From: Crocinitomicaceae bacterium | Lineage (GTDB): Bacteria; Bacteroidota; Bacteroidia; Flavobacteriales_D; Crocinitomicaceae | NCBI GenBank assembly: GCA_017983465.1 | Contig: JAGOBK010000001.1 | Coordinates: forward strand, 310,001 to 374,000 | DNA: 64,000 nucleotides | Reading direction: 5' to 3' | In this document: piece after piece, positions 15,925 to 24,690 of the stretch | How the letters are laid out: every line of letters starts with the position of its first letter | Numbering within the stretch: the first letter of the stretch is position 1 | Translations under genes and position numbers: made by a program | The notes under the pieces: model-generated | Databases searched by the model: none | Seen by the model: the letters and a program-made list of their open reading frames with translations, nothing else | Told to the model about the DNA's origin: nothing

Positions 15925-17133
15925 ATGAAAAAGTGGAAAAACGTTTGTTTTTTGAATAGTAACGATGGAACCGGCTTATTGGCATTCGGTATCCAAAATG
16001 AATTTATTTTGGAAAAGGGTCAATCGGTTGACCAATTACAGCATTACATTCAAGCGAATTCCGGATCCTATCTTTTCGGATCACTTTCCTATGAATTAAA
16101 AAATGAATTCGAAAAACTAACATCTTCACATACGGACGATTTGGCTTATCCCCTTGCTCATTTTTGGGTCCCGAAATTTGTCATTCAGTTAGAGAAAGAG
16201 AAATTCGAATACCTTCAAGGTGAACAGAATGAGGAAAGTTTTACCTTTTTGGATTACTTCATGGAGGAGGAAATCGATCATAATTTTCATTCCTTCCCCT
16301 ACCGATTCAAAGCCAGAACAACCAAGGAACGCTATATTTCACAAGTAGAGAAATTAAAAAATCACATACAGCGTGGGGACATATACGAAGTCAACTACTG
16401 CCAAGAGTTTTATGCGGAAAATGTAGTATTGGATTACCCTTTGGATACGTATTTCAAATTGAATCGGATTACGAAAGCACCTTTTTCCACTTTCCTAGAA
16501 ACTGAAAAACATGCTATTTTTTGTGGTAGTCCGGAACGATACTTGAAAAAATCTGGAAGCACGATTATTTCCCAACCAATCAAAGGAACGGCACCAAGAG
16601 GAATCACGGTAGATGAAGATGAAACATGGAAACAACACTTGCAAAACGATCCAAAAGAACGTGCAGAAAACATCATGATTGTGGACCTTGTGCGCAACGA
16701 CTTGTCGCGCATCGCCAAAAAAGGAAGTGTTCATGTCAGTGAATTATGTGGCATTCACACCTTTGAAACCGTTCACCAGATGATTTCAACGGTGGAATGT
16801 GAAGTCGAACAAGACTTACCCTTTATGGACATCCTCAAAGCAAGTTTCCCCATGGGAAGTATGACCGGGGCGCCAAAAGTGGAAGCGATGAAAATCATTG
16901 ATGAAACCGAGGACTTCAACCGTGGAATTTATTCTGGTTCTATTGGATATATTCGTCCAAACGGCGACTTCGACTTCAATGTGGTCATTCGGAGTATGAT
17001 CTACAACCGCGAAAAACAATACCTTTCTTGCGCAGTTGGTGGCGCTATTACCATTCTGTCCGATCCGGAAAAAGAATACGAAGAATGTCAAACAAAAATT
17101 CAGAAAATCTTAACTGGCATGTATGCTGAATAG
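15925..17133 (+). CDS. pabB: Aminodeoxychorismate synthase component I (chorismate-binding)
   Basis: 402 residues. It converts chorismate to 4-amino-4-deoxychorismate with ammonia from a glutaminase partner, leading to p-aminobenzoate and folate. The chorismate-binding domain (~130-395) shows IQRGDIYEVNYCQEF, FCGSPERYLKK, ISQPIKGTAPRG, AENIMIVDLVRNDLSRI, FPMGSMTGAPKVEAM and SGSIGYIRPNGDFDFNVVIR, all diagnostic of the anthranilate synthase I/PabB/isochorismate synthase family. It is shorter than TrpE and has no adjacent trp genes, so PabB is preferred. tilS begins 11 bp before its stop. Confidence 0.85.
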   Translation: MKKWKNVCFLNSNDGTGLLAFGIQNEFILEKGQSVDQLQHYIQANSGSYLFGSLSYELKNEFEKLTSSHTDDLAYPLAHFWVPKFVIQLEKEKFEYLQGEQNEESFTFLDYFMEEEIDHNFHSFPYRFKARTTKERYISQVEKLKNHIQRGDIYEVNYCQEFYAENVVLDYPLDTYFKLNRITKAPFSTFLETEKHAIFCGSPERYLKKSGSTIISQPIKGTAPRGITVDEDETWKQHLQNDPKERAENIMIVDLVRNDLSRIAKKGSVHVSELCGIHTFETVHQMISTVECEVEQDLPFMDILKASFPMGSMTGAPKVEAMKIIDETEDFNRGIYSGSIGYIRPNGDFDFNVVIRSMIYNREKQYLSCAVGGAITILSDPEKEYEECQTKIQKILTGMYAE

Positions 17134-18394
17134 ATTCCAGACATACTTCCAATCTTTCATTGAAAAACACCCTGCTCCACACTACTTTTTAGCAGTAAGT
17201 GGTGGACATGATTCGATGCTCCTTTTGGACATCTGTCGAAGAAATTCACTTTCGATTACCGTTCTTCACGTGAATTACCAACTGCGTGGAGAAGAAAGCA
17301 ATGGCGATCAGGCATTTGTTGAAGCCTATTGTCGCTTACATTCCATTCCAATTCATGTTCATCGTATTGACTTAAAAGAAAAACTAAATTCAGGAGGAAA
17401 CCTGCAACAATTGGCTCGAACCGAACGCTACGACTTTTTTCAAACGCACCTGAATCACGCACCTAACTCCTATTTGTTAGTAGCTCAACATCAAGACGAT
17501 CAAGTAGAAACGTTTTGGCTTCAACTTTTCCGTGGAGCTGGACTTTCTGGACTACAAGGGATGTTGGAGAAAAATGGACGCATCCTTCGTCCGCTCTTGC
17601 CTTTTTCCAAAAAGGAACTCATGCAACTATCCCAGGAGATGAATCTGGACTGGCGAGAAGACTCCAGTAACGAAAGCACGAAGTACTTACGGAACCTCTT
17701 CCGCTTGAAATTGATTCCGGCGTTGGAACAGGAAATTCCCACTTTACGAGATTCTATTTCTAGCATCCAAAGTGTTTTTCAATCCAACCTGGAGGAAAAT
17801 CAAGTAGAAATTGAAGCGCTCACTGTTGGAATTCTAAAAAAGAAAACCATTACTTTAGATGAAATAAATCATATTTCTGATTTTAAATTAGTTGAAGTAT
17901 TTAAAAGACTATCCATTCCGACCGTTTTCACGAAGAAAATACCAGAACTTTTACATAGCGAATCAGGAAAAAAATTGAATTGGAAAGTTAATGATGGTCC
18001 ATTTCAGGCAATAGTAAAAGAACGCGATTACTTGTCTTTCGTTTCAAAGGATCCAATTCCATTCTCTACACCAACATTTCACGCACAATTCATCACTGAA
18101 CTCCCAGGTGAATTCGATAAAAACGTCTTGTTTTTAGATCAATCAAAGATTATTGGAGCACTCTATGTTCGCCCATGGACAAAGGGCGATCGCATGCAAC
18201 CCATTGGACTAAGTGGATCAAAACTTATCTCAGACATTTTGAAGGATGACCACGTTCCAGCTAATAAAAAACAAGAGAAATTTGTCATGTGTGACGACGA
18301 AAAAATCATTTGTTGCATCGGACACCGCATTGATCGCAGAAGCATCGCAACGGAACAATCGAAGCTGATTATTCGCGTCGAAATTCAACAATAA
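17123..18394 (+). CDS. tilS: tRNA(Ile)-lysidine synthase TilS
   Basis: 423 residues. It ligates lysine to C34 of tRNA-Ile(CAU) using ATP, changing its decoding from AUG to AUA; essential in most bacteria. The N-type PP-loop SGGHDSMLLLDICRRN is at ~26-41, followed by VLHVNYQLRGEESNGD, then AQHQDDQVETFWLQLFRGAG, all conserved in TilS. The C-terminal region (~330-423) holds the tRNA-acceptor-binding TilS-C domain (RPWTKGDRMQPIGLSGSKL, VPANKKQEKFVMCDDEKI). It overlaps pabB by 11 bp. Confidence 0.93.
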   Translation: MLNRFQTYFQSFIEKHPAPHYFLAVSGGHDSMLLLDICRRNSLSITVLHVNYQLRGEESNGDQAFVEAYCRLHSIPIHVHRIDLKEKLNSGGNLQQLARTERYDFFQTHLNHAPNSYLLVAQHQDDQVETFWLQLFRGAGLSGLQGMLEKNGRILRPLLPFSKKELMQLSQEMNLDWREDSSNESTKYLRNLFRLKLIPALEQEIPTLRDSISSIQSVFQSNLEENQVEIEALTVGILKKKTITLDEINHISDFKLVEVFKRLSIPTVFTKKIPELLHSESGKKLNWKVNDGPFQAIVKERDYLSFVSKDPIPFSTPTFHAQFITELPGEFDKNVLFLDQSKIIGALYVRPWTKGDRMQPIGLSGSKLISDILKDDHVPANKKQEKFVMCDDEKIICCIGHRIDRRSIATEQSKLIIRVEIQQ

Positions 18395-18410
18395 TTGGTA
18401 CTTTTAGGCC

Positions 18411-19739
18411 ATGATTTCATTGCCAAAAGATTTTATTAGTCGCATCGAAGCTGGTCCATTGGGACAAACTCCTTTAGTTGCCTCACTAGACAGCGAATCA
18501 CCTATTTCGATACGCTTGAATCCAAGGAAGAAATCCCTTCAATTTGAAACGGAAGAGGTCGTTTCTTGGTGTCCAGATGGACGCTATTTGAAAGAACGTC
18601 CTTCCTTTACTCTCGACCCACTTTTCCATGCTGGAACGTATTATCCACAAGAAGCAGGATCCATGTACATCGATGCGATTATTCGCAGCATTGAACTTCC
18701 TGAAAATCCAGTTTTATTAGATCTATGTGCTGCACCAGGTGGAAAAAGTACCTTATTGGCGAGTTTTTTAGACAATCAGGGAATGTTGATTTCAAATGAA
18801 ATCATTCGTTCACGTGCCTACATTCTAGCGGAAACATTGACGAAATGGGGATACTCGAATACCTTTGTCAGTAATAATGCGCCCTCGGATTTTGAAAAGC
18901 TTCACTCCTATTTCGATTTTATTTTGGTTGATGCGCCTTGTTCTGGTGAAGGCATGTTCCGCAAGGATCCCAACGCTCGCTCGGAATGGAGCTTGGAAAG
19001 CGCGGCACATTGTGCGGTACGTCAAGCTGACATTTTGGAATCTGTATGGCCAAGTTTAAAAGAAGATGGCTACCTACTCTACTCGACTTGTACGTTTAAT
19101 CCAGCGGAAAACGAAGAATGCATCGCTGCCTTCCTTGAAGAACACGACGCAGAGATTGTTTCCATTCCATACTTCGACGGACTGACTCAAGATATTAAGG
19201 CATACGGATATCACTTTATCCCAGGAATTGCAAAAAGCGAAGGATTTTACGCTGTTTTACTCCAAAAAAGGTCCTTTTCAGGTCAAAACAAGCGAAAATC
19301 GGGCAGAATTCAAACAGTGAGTACAGACGAAATCCCACTGAAAATCGAGGCTAATTTCCCTCACGTCTATTTCAAAGAAGAGGAAAACATCTTCGCAAGT
19401 ACGGAATTTTGTGTACAACATTACGATGAAATCAGCAATGTTCTGAAGTGGATGAAACGCGGAACGCACATCGCCATTGAACAGCGCAAAGGCTGGCAAT
19501 TGGAAATTGAATTGGCCTTGAATTTTTCCTTGCATCCAGACTTGCCAAACATTGAATTGAGCAAACTCGAGGCTTTGCATTATTTGCATGGTGATACCTT
19601 TCCTCTCGAAGGAAAACAAGGATACACTTTGCTTAGCTACGAAGGACAACAAATTGGCATCATCAAACATTTGGGGAATCGATTTAACAATGCACACCCA
19701 AAAGAGTGGCGTATCCGAATGAACATCCCAAGAAACTAG
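18411..19739 (+). CDS. rRNA/tRNA cytosine-5 methyltransferase, RsmF/NOL1-NOP2-Sun family
   Basis: 442 residues. SAM-dependent m5C methyltransferase acting on RNA. SAM-binding motif I is in LLDLCAAPGGKSTLLA (~104-119). Motif IV DAPCSGEGMFRKDPNA carries the product-release Cys, and motif VI YSTCTFNPAENEE carries the nucleophilic Cys. The C-terminal ~150 residues form the extra RNA-binding region seen in RsmF-type enzymes (KGWQLEIELALNF, TLLSYEGQQIGIIKHL). It lies 16 bp after tilS in the same direction. The substrate may be 16S C1407, but that cannot be decided here. Confidence 0.87.
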   Translation: MISLPKDFISRIEAGPLGQTPLVASLDSESPISIRLNPRKKSLQFETEEVVSWCPDGRYLKERPSFTLDPLFHAGTYYPQEAGSMYIDAIIRSIELPENPVLLDLCAAPGGKSTLLASFLDNQGMLISNEIIRSRAYILAETLTKWGYSNTFVSNNAPSDFEKLHSYFDFILVDAPCSGEGMFRKDPNARSEWSLESAAHCAVRQADILESVWPSLKEDGYLLYSTCTFNPAENEECIAAFLEEHDAEIVSIPYFDGLTQDIKAYGYHFIPGIAKSEGFYAVLLQKRSFSGQNKRKSGRIQTVSTDEIPLKIEANFPHVYFKEEENIFASTEFCVQHYDEISNVLKWMKRGTHIAIEQRKGWQLEIELALNFSLHPDLPNIELSKLEALHYLHGDTFPLEGKQGYTLLSYEGQQIGIIKHLGNRFNNAHPKEWRIRMNIPRN

Positions 19740-19741
19740 TC

Positions 19742-20335
19742 ATGACAGAAGAAATTGCACACAAACAACTGATTGATTACATCAAGGATAAAATCAGTAT
19801 TACACCAGAGCACGAAGCCTTAATTAAAAGTCGTTTTCATTTACAAAAAGTAAAGAAAAAAGAATTTTTCTTGCGAGAAGGCGACGAATGTTATTCGCAG
19901 GGATTCATTGTAGAAGGAACGTTTCGTGTGTTTTTCATCGATCAAAAAGCTTCCGAACACGTCTTGTATTTTGGATTCAAAGATTGGTGGGTTGGTGACA
20001 TTGCTTCCTTCCACAGTCAAGAAAAAACGAACATGAACATCCAAGCGATGGAAGACAGTTACCTCCTTTCCTTCACCAAAGATGATTTGGAATTGCTTTT
20101 TGTTGAAGTTCCGCCATTGGAACGACTTTTCAGAATCATGGCTCAACGCACCTTGGCGGTCCTTCAAAAACGATTCCTCTTAACAATTTCCGCAAGTGCC
20201 GAACAGCGTTTCTTGGAATTGATCCAGCGTCATCCAGGGATCGAACAATTGGTTCCACAGCATCAAATCGCGTCGTACTTGGGTATTTTACCGGAGTCCT
20301 TGAGTCGGATGAAGAAATTGCTTTACAAAAAGTGA
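19742..20335 (+). CDS. Crp/Fnr-family transcriptional regulator
   Basis: 197 residues from ATG 19742; a longer frame starting at 19706 overlaps the methyltransferase and is unlikely. A cyclic-nucleotide-binding fold spans ~35-125 (FFLREGDECYSQGFIVEGTF), and a C-terminal helix-turn-helix is at ~165-195 (QLVPQHQIASYLGILPESLS, then RMKKLL). The cAMP phosphate-cassette Arg is not evident and there are no Fnr cysteines, so the effector is unknown; many Bacteroidota members behave likewise. Two bases separate it from the methyltransferase stop. A short tandem repeat starts right after its stop. Confidence 0.85.
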   Translation: MTEEIAHKQLIDYIKDKISITPEHEALIKSRFHLQKVKKKEFFLREGDECYSQGFIVEGTFRVFFIDQKASEHVLYFGFKDWWVGDIASFHSQEKTNMNIQAMEDSYLLSFTKDDLELLFVEVPPLERLFRIMAQRTLAVLQKRFLLTISASAEQRFLELIQRHPGIEQLVPQHQIASYLGILPESLSRMKKLLYKK

Positions 20336-20367
20336 ACATTGATCAGTGATCAGTGAACAGTGAACAG
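20336..20367 (+). repeat. 7-bp tandem repeat after the Crp-like gene
   Basis: Units ACATTG, ATCAGTG, ATCAGTG, AACAGTG, AACAG run on directly from the TGA stop codon. It is followed by a GC-rich purine tract (GCAGCGGCGGTGAGAAAGAG) unlike the surrounding DNA. Confidence 0.7.
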
Positions 20368-20440
20368 CCCGCAGCGGCGGTGAGAAAGAGAGCGGAGAGC
20401 GCAAAGGGATTGAATGTTGGATTTAGTAGTAACATATACA

Positions 20441-21190
20441 ATGAATCAATTTAAATTAATACGAATCATTTTAATCGCGAGTATCCTTCATTCGTGTGGA
20501 TTAAAAACGGCAGATCAAATTGGTCTTCAATTCTCTACGGAAAAATCCAAACTTCCGGACACCTTGATTTGGAAGAAGATTGGTTTAGCAAAGGAACTCA
20601 TCAATCAAAAAGAAATGGTGGTTGTCATAAGTGGAGGTTCACGTGCGATTCCTTTAGAAAAATGGGATGAATTCAAGCCTTCCTTTCCATACACTAAAAA
20701 CATCGATCGATTTTTGCTTTTTCAAGAAACTGCTTTTTATCGCTCACCCTATACAAACGTTCAGTGTGTGGATACCGCATGCATTAAACAGCGTGAGTAC
20801 AAAAATTATACTTGGGTAGAAATCGCAAAGCCCATTTGTGTAGATTTCATCGGTGGAAAAACGGATATACTTAAACCAGCGAAAGAACATTTAGTGATAA
20901 AAACGATTCAAAAATGTCAGACGCTTAAGTTTACTGATCGAATTTTTCAGTTAAGCGACAACCAGGGGAATTATTATGTGATGCATGCAACGGAGTCAGG
21001 AGAACCTGACACAACCGTTGCGTTACCGAAGGGATGGTCTATTAAGACCGTCCAATTAATACATCCGCTCATCATTTCACCATTTGGAAGCGGTGATGAA
21101 TGTTATTACAACATTATAGGTGATCATTTAGGTCAAGGATATCATCAGTACATTTTTGCTGAATCTTTTTATCCTTCAACGGAAAAATAA
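20441..21190 (+). CDS. Hypothetical lipoprotein
   Basis: 249 residues from ATG 20441, chosen because MNQFKLIRIILIASILHSC is a clean lipoprotein signal (Cys at residue 19); an ATG 27 bp upstream only adds residues before the signal. The mature part has paired cysteines (CVDTACIKQ) and looks beta-rich, with no recognised domain. It could be a Fluviicola-lineage surface or periplasmic lipoprotein. Promoter not identified. Confidence 0.65.
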   Translation: MNQFKLIRIILIASILHSCGLKTADQIGLQFSTEKSKLPDTLIWKKIGLAKELINQKEMVVVISGGSRAIPLEKWDEFKPSFPYTKNIDRFLLFQETAFYRSPYTNVQCVDTACIKQREYKNYTWVEIAKPICVDFIGGKTDILKPAKEHLVIKTIQKCQTLKFTDRIFQLSDNQGNYYVMHATESGEPDTTVALPKGWSIKTVQLIHPLIISPFGSGDECYYNIIGDHLGQGYHQYIFAESFYPSTEK

Positions 21191-21198
21191 GTGCTATT

Positions 21199-21420
21199 TT
21201 GAAAACTGAAAAAACCATAAAACGAAGTATTCATTTCCTATCGGCACTTAGTGCACCGGCAAGACGTGCTTTAGAAAACAATGGTATATCAACATTGGAA
21301 CAACTTTCCAATTACATTAAAAAAGAAGTCCTGAAATTTCACGGAATGGGAAAAAGTTCGATTCCGAAACTAGAAAAATTATTGTCTGACCAAAATATGT
21401 CCTTTCGTTCAGGCGAATAG
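21199..21420 (+). CDS. RNA polymerase alpha C-terminal-like helix-hairpin-helix protein
   Basis: 73 residues starting at TTG 21199; no ATG is available in frame. SAPARRALENNGISTLEQLS, then HGMGKSSIPKLEKLL, resembles the two HhH-like helices of the RNA polymerase alpha C-terminal domain, which occurs in Bacteroidota as stand-alone small proteins. It likely binds DNA or protein, and its role is unknown. It lies 8 bp after the hypothetical lipoprotein, probably in one transcript with it and with the DUF1801 gene 30 bp downstream. Confidence 0.7.
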   Translation: MKTEKTIKRSIHFLSALSAPARRALENNGISTLEQLSNYIKKEVLKFHGMGKSSIPKLEKLLSDQNMSFRSGE

Positions 21421-21450
21421 TTAATTGAAGAAGGAATAACCATTGAAATC

Positions 21451-21840
21451 ATGAACGCAAATATTGATGTCACCAACTTTTTAAAAGACCTAAACCATCC
21501 GTTTTACGAGGAGATTGAACTTCTCCGAAAGTTCATTTTAACCGTCGATCAAAACTTAAGGGAAAACGTAAAATGGAATGGTCCCAACTACTGTTATAAC
21601 GATGAGGACCGCATCACGATGAGAATTCAACCGCCAAAAAAACAAGTCCAACTCATTTTTCATCGAGGAGCGAAAAAACAAGCGAATCCAGAAAACAAAC
21701 TTATCCCGCACAAAAGTAAATTGTTACTTTGGAAAGAGAATGACCGAGCTATCATTACATTCAAGAATATGCTTGAAATAGAAAATGGAAAATCAGAATT
21801 AGCGGAGATCATCGCGGAGTGGATTAGTGCGACGAAATGA
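21451..21840 (+). CDS. DUF1801 domain protein
   Basis: 129 residues, cytoplasmic. The sequence ELLRKFILTVDQNLRENVKW, then NGPNYCYNDEDRITMRI, is the DUF1801 (YdhG-like) core, with a conserved Trp-Asn-Gly-Pro. The fold is related to frataxin-like domains, and the function is unknown. It sits in a run of small accessory genes. Confidence 0.8.
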   Translation: MNANIDVTNFLKDLNHPFYEEIELLRKFILTVDQNLRENVKWNGPNYCYNDEDRITMRIQPPKKQVQLIFHRGAKKQANPENKLIPHKSKLLLWKENDRAIITFKNMLEIENGKSELAEIIAEWISATK

Positions 21841-21937
21841 AATAATGAATAAGTTTTAACTCTTCCACTCATTTTTTGATCGAATGGATTTGAAAAAAAA
21901 ATGACTATTCCACATAAAACCATTTTTAAAAAATACC

Positions 21938-21945
21938 TATATTTG
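21938..21945 (+). promoter_or_regulatory. -7 promoter box (TATATTTG) for parDE
   Basis: Exact TAnnTTTG, 26 bp upstream of the antitoxin ATG. No TTG at -33, as expected for a weak or regulated promoter. Confidence 0.5.
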
Positions 21946-21971
21946 GTACTTCTGCATAAAAACATAAAGTC

Positions 21972-22229
21972 ATGAGTAAAAACACATCCATCACATTAGG
22001 TACATACTTTGATGAATTCATTCAAGGTGTTTTACGAGAAGGTCGATACAAAAATGCCAGTGAAGCAGTTCGTGCGGGATTAAGACTGCTTGAAGAGGAG
22101 GAATATAAATTCATTGCTTTGCGTCGTGCTATTGATGAAGGAATCAATAGTGGATTGGTAGAAGATTTTGACCCGGAAGCTCATTTAAAATTGCTCAAAG
22201 CAAAAAAGAATTCAATTGGCAAGGTTTAA
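21972..22229 (+). CDS. parD: ParD-type antitoxin (ribbon-helix-helix)
   Basis: 85 residues. The N-terminal ~45 residues are a ribbon-helix-helix DNA-binding domain (SITLGTYFDEFIQGVLREG, then RYKNASEAVRAGLRLLEEEE), the CC2985/ParD family pattern. The acidic C-terminus (GLVEDFDPEAHLKLLKA) would wrap the toxin. It normally neutralises ParE and represses its own promoter. It overlaps parE by 14 bp. Confidence 0.9.
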   Translation: MSKNTSITLGTYFDEFIQGVLREGRYKNASEAVRAGLRLLEEEEYKFIALRRAIDEGINSGLVEDFDPEAHLKLLKAKKNSIGKV

Positions 22230-22512
22230 GTTTACAAACAATGCACTAAAGGATCTTTCTGATATTTGGAATTACACTGTTTTAACTTGGTCAGAAAGGC
22301 AAGCGGACAACTATTATAATCTCATCATAAGTGAGTGCACTGCCATTTCAAAGAACCCACAAATTGGCAAAGCTTTTCCAGAAATACATCCCGATTTGAA
22401 AGGGAAAATTACTTCAAAACACATCATTTTCTATAGAGAATTGGACAATGAGACCGTTGAAATAACACGAATTCTCCACGAAAGAATGGATTTCAAAAAT
22501 AAACTTGGCTAA
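22216..22512 (+). CDS. parE: ParE-type toxin (RelE/ParE superfamily)
   Basis: 98 residues starting at TTG 22216 within the parD end. The fold signature is clear: RFKFTNNALKDLSDIWNYTV, TWSERQADNYYNLI, NPQIGKAFPEIHPDLKG and HIIFYRELDNETVEITRILH. ParE toxins poison DNA gyrase and RelE toxins cut mRNA; by the ParD partner this is ParE-like, though gyrase inhibition is inferred. The pair lies 78 bp upstream of the 31-bp-repeat island and may have been part of the same acquisition. Confidence 0.88.
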   Translation: MARFKFTNNALKDLSDIWNYTVLTWSERQADNYYNLIISECTAISKNPQIGKAFPEIHPDLKGKITSKHIIFYRELDNETVEITRILHERMDFKNKLG

Positions 22513-22589
22513 AGATAAAAGTTAGCAAGGAAGAAGATTATAAAGAACCGATTTATTCAGCGGTCCTATTTCATATTACCCCTTCAAAA

Positions 22590-22620
22590 ATTGTGGAAAA
22601 GTCCTTTTTTTTCCTTGGTT
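22590..22620 (+). repeat. 31-bp direct repeat, left copy
   Basis: From ATTGTGG to CTTGGTT, identical over 31 bp to 24691-24721. It contains GGAAAA and a T8 run ending TTTTCC. The preceding CCCTTCAAAAA (22580-22590) also recurs just after the right copy. Confidence 0.9.
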
Positions 22621-22638
22621 AAAATAATATTAGACAAA

Positions 22639-22758
22639 TATTTATTGAAAAGAGAAACAGAGGCGCTATTCCTCCAAGAATTACTGGGGCGCAGCAGCAC
22701 CAAAACAACAAAGATTTATGCCAATATGAATGGGGCAGTTTGGACGAATTTGCGATGA
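22639..22758 (+). pseudogene. C-terminal remnant of a tyrosine recombinase
   Basis: The frame encodes YLLKRETEALFLQELLG, then RSSTKTTKIYANMNG and a TGA. It aligns with the end of integrases ([28 protein letters not shown] pattern). The box His is replaced by Arg (LLGRSS) and the nucleophilic Tyr is kept (KIYAN). Everything upstream of this is missing; the frame enters directly from the 31-bp repeat. Confidence 0.75.
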
Positions 22759-22809
22759 AAATAACTACCTTCGTCAAGCCCGAAAACGTTTTTTCACAAT
22801 TAAAACAAG

Positions 22810-23922
22810 ATGCTCAGGAAATTAAGTCTCTTAATAATTGCCATTTTTGCTGTGACGATAACATCTTGCAAAATGCAGGAACAAATTCGCACCTACAACA
22901 AAGTTATAAGTCCCGCAGCTAATGGAGATGTTTCTCTTACCTTGTTGCGATTGGGTAGTTTAAATAAATTCAAAAATCCACTGGTAAATTCCAAGTATCA
23001 AAAGACAAAGAAAAAATATATAGCGCGATTTTCAAGTTTCACCGAAAAATCAAAAGCAACATGTAACAATTCTGTGATCAATGATTTGTGTACATTCTAT
23101 CATGATTATTGGAAAATCAAATTATTAAACAATCCAGCTAATTGTGATTCAATACTTTACAATAAGCTCTCTCATTATCTTGTCAATAAAAAACTCACCA
23201 AATTAAATTTTGAAGAACTTTCAAGTACAATTCAGAATGACTCGGAACTAACCAAAGTGATTAAAAGTGAAGGGTTTTACTGCAAGTTTATGCTGATCAA
23301 TGGCATACAGGATTTATTAATTTGGGATAAACAAAGTCAAGCAGAATATTCAGTTGATTTACCAGAAACTAAAATAGATGTGAATGTAATTTTCATTGAA
23401 AGCTATGTATCACGAGGAGTTTCTGATTATGCTACCTTCGGCTATTCTCAAATCGGAGGATGGGCGAGCAATAAGGATTCAAGTCTTTTTTGCAACAAAG
23501 GGACCTATAAATTGAAATCTGAGATGTTTCAAAACTCCTATTTGAAGCACGAAGCTATTCATTTTGTTGATTTAAAAAATTATCCCAATTTGGAATCTGC
23601 AGATTTAGAATACAGAGCTAAACTTATTGAACTTATATACTGCACGGATAAGACAATTTTCAAAAGAATTGATGAGTTTATTATTGCTGCATCAAATGAA
23701 AATCGAGAAAACGCTCACGCTTTTGCAAACTATCATTTGATCTGCCAATTATCTAAAAAAATATTCCGTAAGGAATTTGAAGCAGATATTACGAAATGGA
23801 AGTCTTTAACATCCGAGGATCTTAACAAAACAAGTCTAGAGCTTTTCCAGATTAGTTCGGAGATGCTAAAAGCCAATCCAAACCTAAATAGAATTATAGA
23901 AAATGTGTATAACTTCAACTAA
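22810..23922 (+). CDS. Lipoprotein with HExxH metalloprotease motif
   Basis: 370 residues with a lipoprotein signal MLRKLSLLIIAIFAVTITSC (Cys20). A zincin motif occurs at ~260-264 in YLKHEAIHFVDLKNYPN (HEAIH), followed 20 residues later by an acidic LEYRAKLIEL that could supply the third ligand. The rest is helical and Lys/Asn-rich with no recognised domain. It is probably an exported, membrane-tethered metallopeptidase of an unassigned family. Codon use is more A/T-rich than the flanking core genes. It is the main cargo of the 31-bp-repeat island. Confidence 0.65.
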   Translation: MLRKLSLLIIAIFAVTITSCKMQEQIRTYNKVISPAANGDVSLTLLRLGSLNKFKNPLVNSKYQKTKKKYIARFSSFTEKSKATCNNSVINDLCTFYHDYWKIKLLNNPANCDSILYNKLSHYLVNKKLTKLNFEELSSTIQNDSELTKVIKSEGFYCKFMLINGIQDLLIWDKQSQAEYSVDLPETKIDVNVIFIESYVSRGVSDYATFGYSQIGGWASNKDSSLFCNKGTYKLKSEMFQNSYLKHEAIHFVDLKNYPNLESADLEYRAKLIELIYCTDKTIFKRIDEFIIAASNENRENAHAFANYHLICQLSKKIFRKEFEADITKWKSLTSEDLNKTSLELFQISSEMLKANPNLNRIIENVYNFN

Positions 23923-24042
23923 ATACCTCGGGCTAAACAACTACAAATGAGAAGCATTTGTCTTCTAGTTGAGTAACTTTAGCGGTGATTTAAAATCAAT
24001 ACAATTGTTACAAAACAAACAACTCATAACTAAACAAGAATC

Positions 24043-24450
24043 ATGACAATGAAAATTTTAATCTTTTTAGGCTTTGTACAATCCATGTTGGGAGTAAAGA
24101 TTAAAAATGACCTGACAGGAAAATGCTACAAGGCCCTTGTTGGGGAAAGTTGTAGGGAAATGACGAATGGTGGTTGCATGATTTACACCTATCGAATCTT
24201 AAATTTTAAAACTGATTCGGTAGTTGTTTCTTATCAAGTTACTGCCTTTTGTTTGCCAAAAGAAAAAGAGAACAACTATGCTCATTTGAATGATAACTCA
24301 ACTAAAACATATAAATGGACTGTAAATTCTGATACAATTACTATATGTGGTTTGGATGACTATGGGAAATTAACAATACAAAATTCAACCCTTTTTGGAG
24401 AAGACAAATGGACAAAAAGAAAAATCGAATTTAGTGAAGAATTAAAGTAA
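24043..24450 (+). CDS. Hypothetical secreted small protein
   Basis: 135 residues with a weak N-terminal hydrophobic segment (MTMKILIFLGFVQSMLGV) that may be a signal peptide; a second ATG at 24049 is equally possible. The mature part has five cysteines and alternating polar beta-like strands (YKWTVNSDTITICGLDDYGK). No family recognised. It is the second gene of the island, 120 bp after the metalloprotease-like lipoprotein. Confidence 0.55.
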   Translation: MTMKILIFLGFVQSMLGVKIKNDLTGKCYKALVGESCREMTNGGCMIYTYRILNFKTDSVVVSYQVTAFCLPKEKENNYAHLNDNSTKTYKWTVNSDTITICGLDDYGKLTIQNSTLFGEDKWTKRKIEFSEELK

Positions 24451-24690
24451 AACTAACACTAAATTCCCTTTCTCAAAAAGTGAGATTACGTTTCCGTTTG
24501 GGAGTTTTGTAGTAACCGAAAACTCCGTTCTATAATTTAACTTTTGTACTGAAAAGTCCGCCTTTCAAATAATTGCAAACCCTCGGGAGTAATTAAAAAA
24601 TAATCCTAAGCTCTTATCTTTCCTTTTTCCATTATTTCGACAAGACATAGTCCTTCGAATGACAAGTTTGGATTCAAAACACGTTCTCAT

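Noticed and set aside
20370..20410. GC-rich purine tract as possible origin or regulatory RNA
   Set aside because: No hairpin, promoter or conserved element found; kept only as a note under the 7-bp repeat.
22740..22922. 60-codon frame overlapping the lipoprotein start
   Set aside because: It lies across the recombinase remnant and the lipoprotein signal in another frame and has no supporting features.
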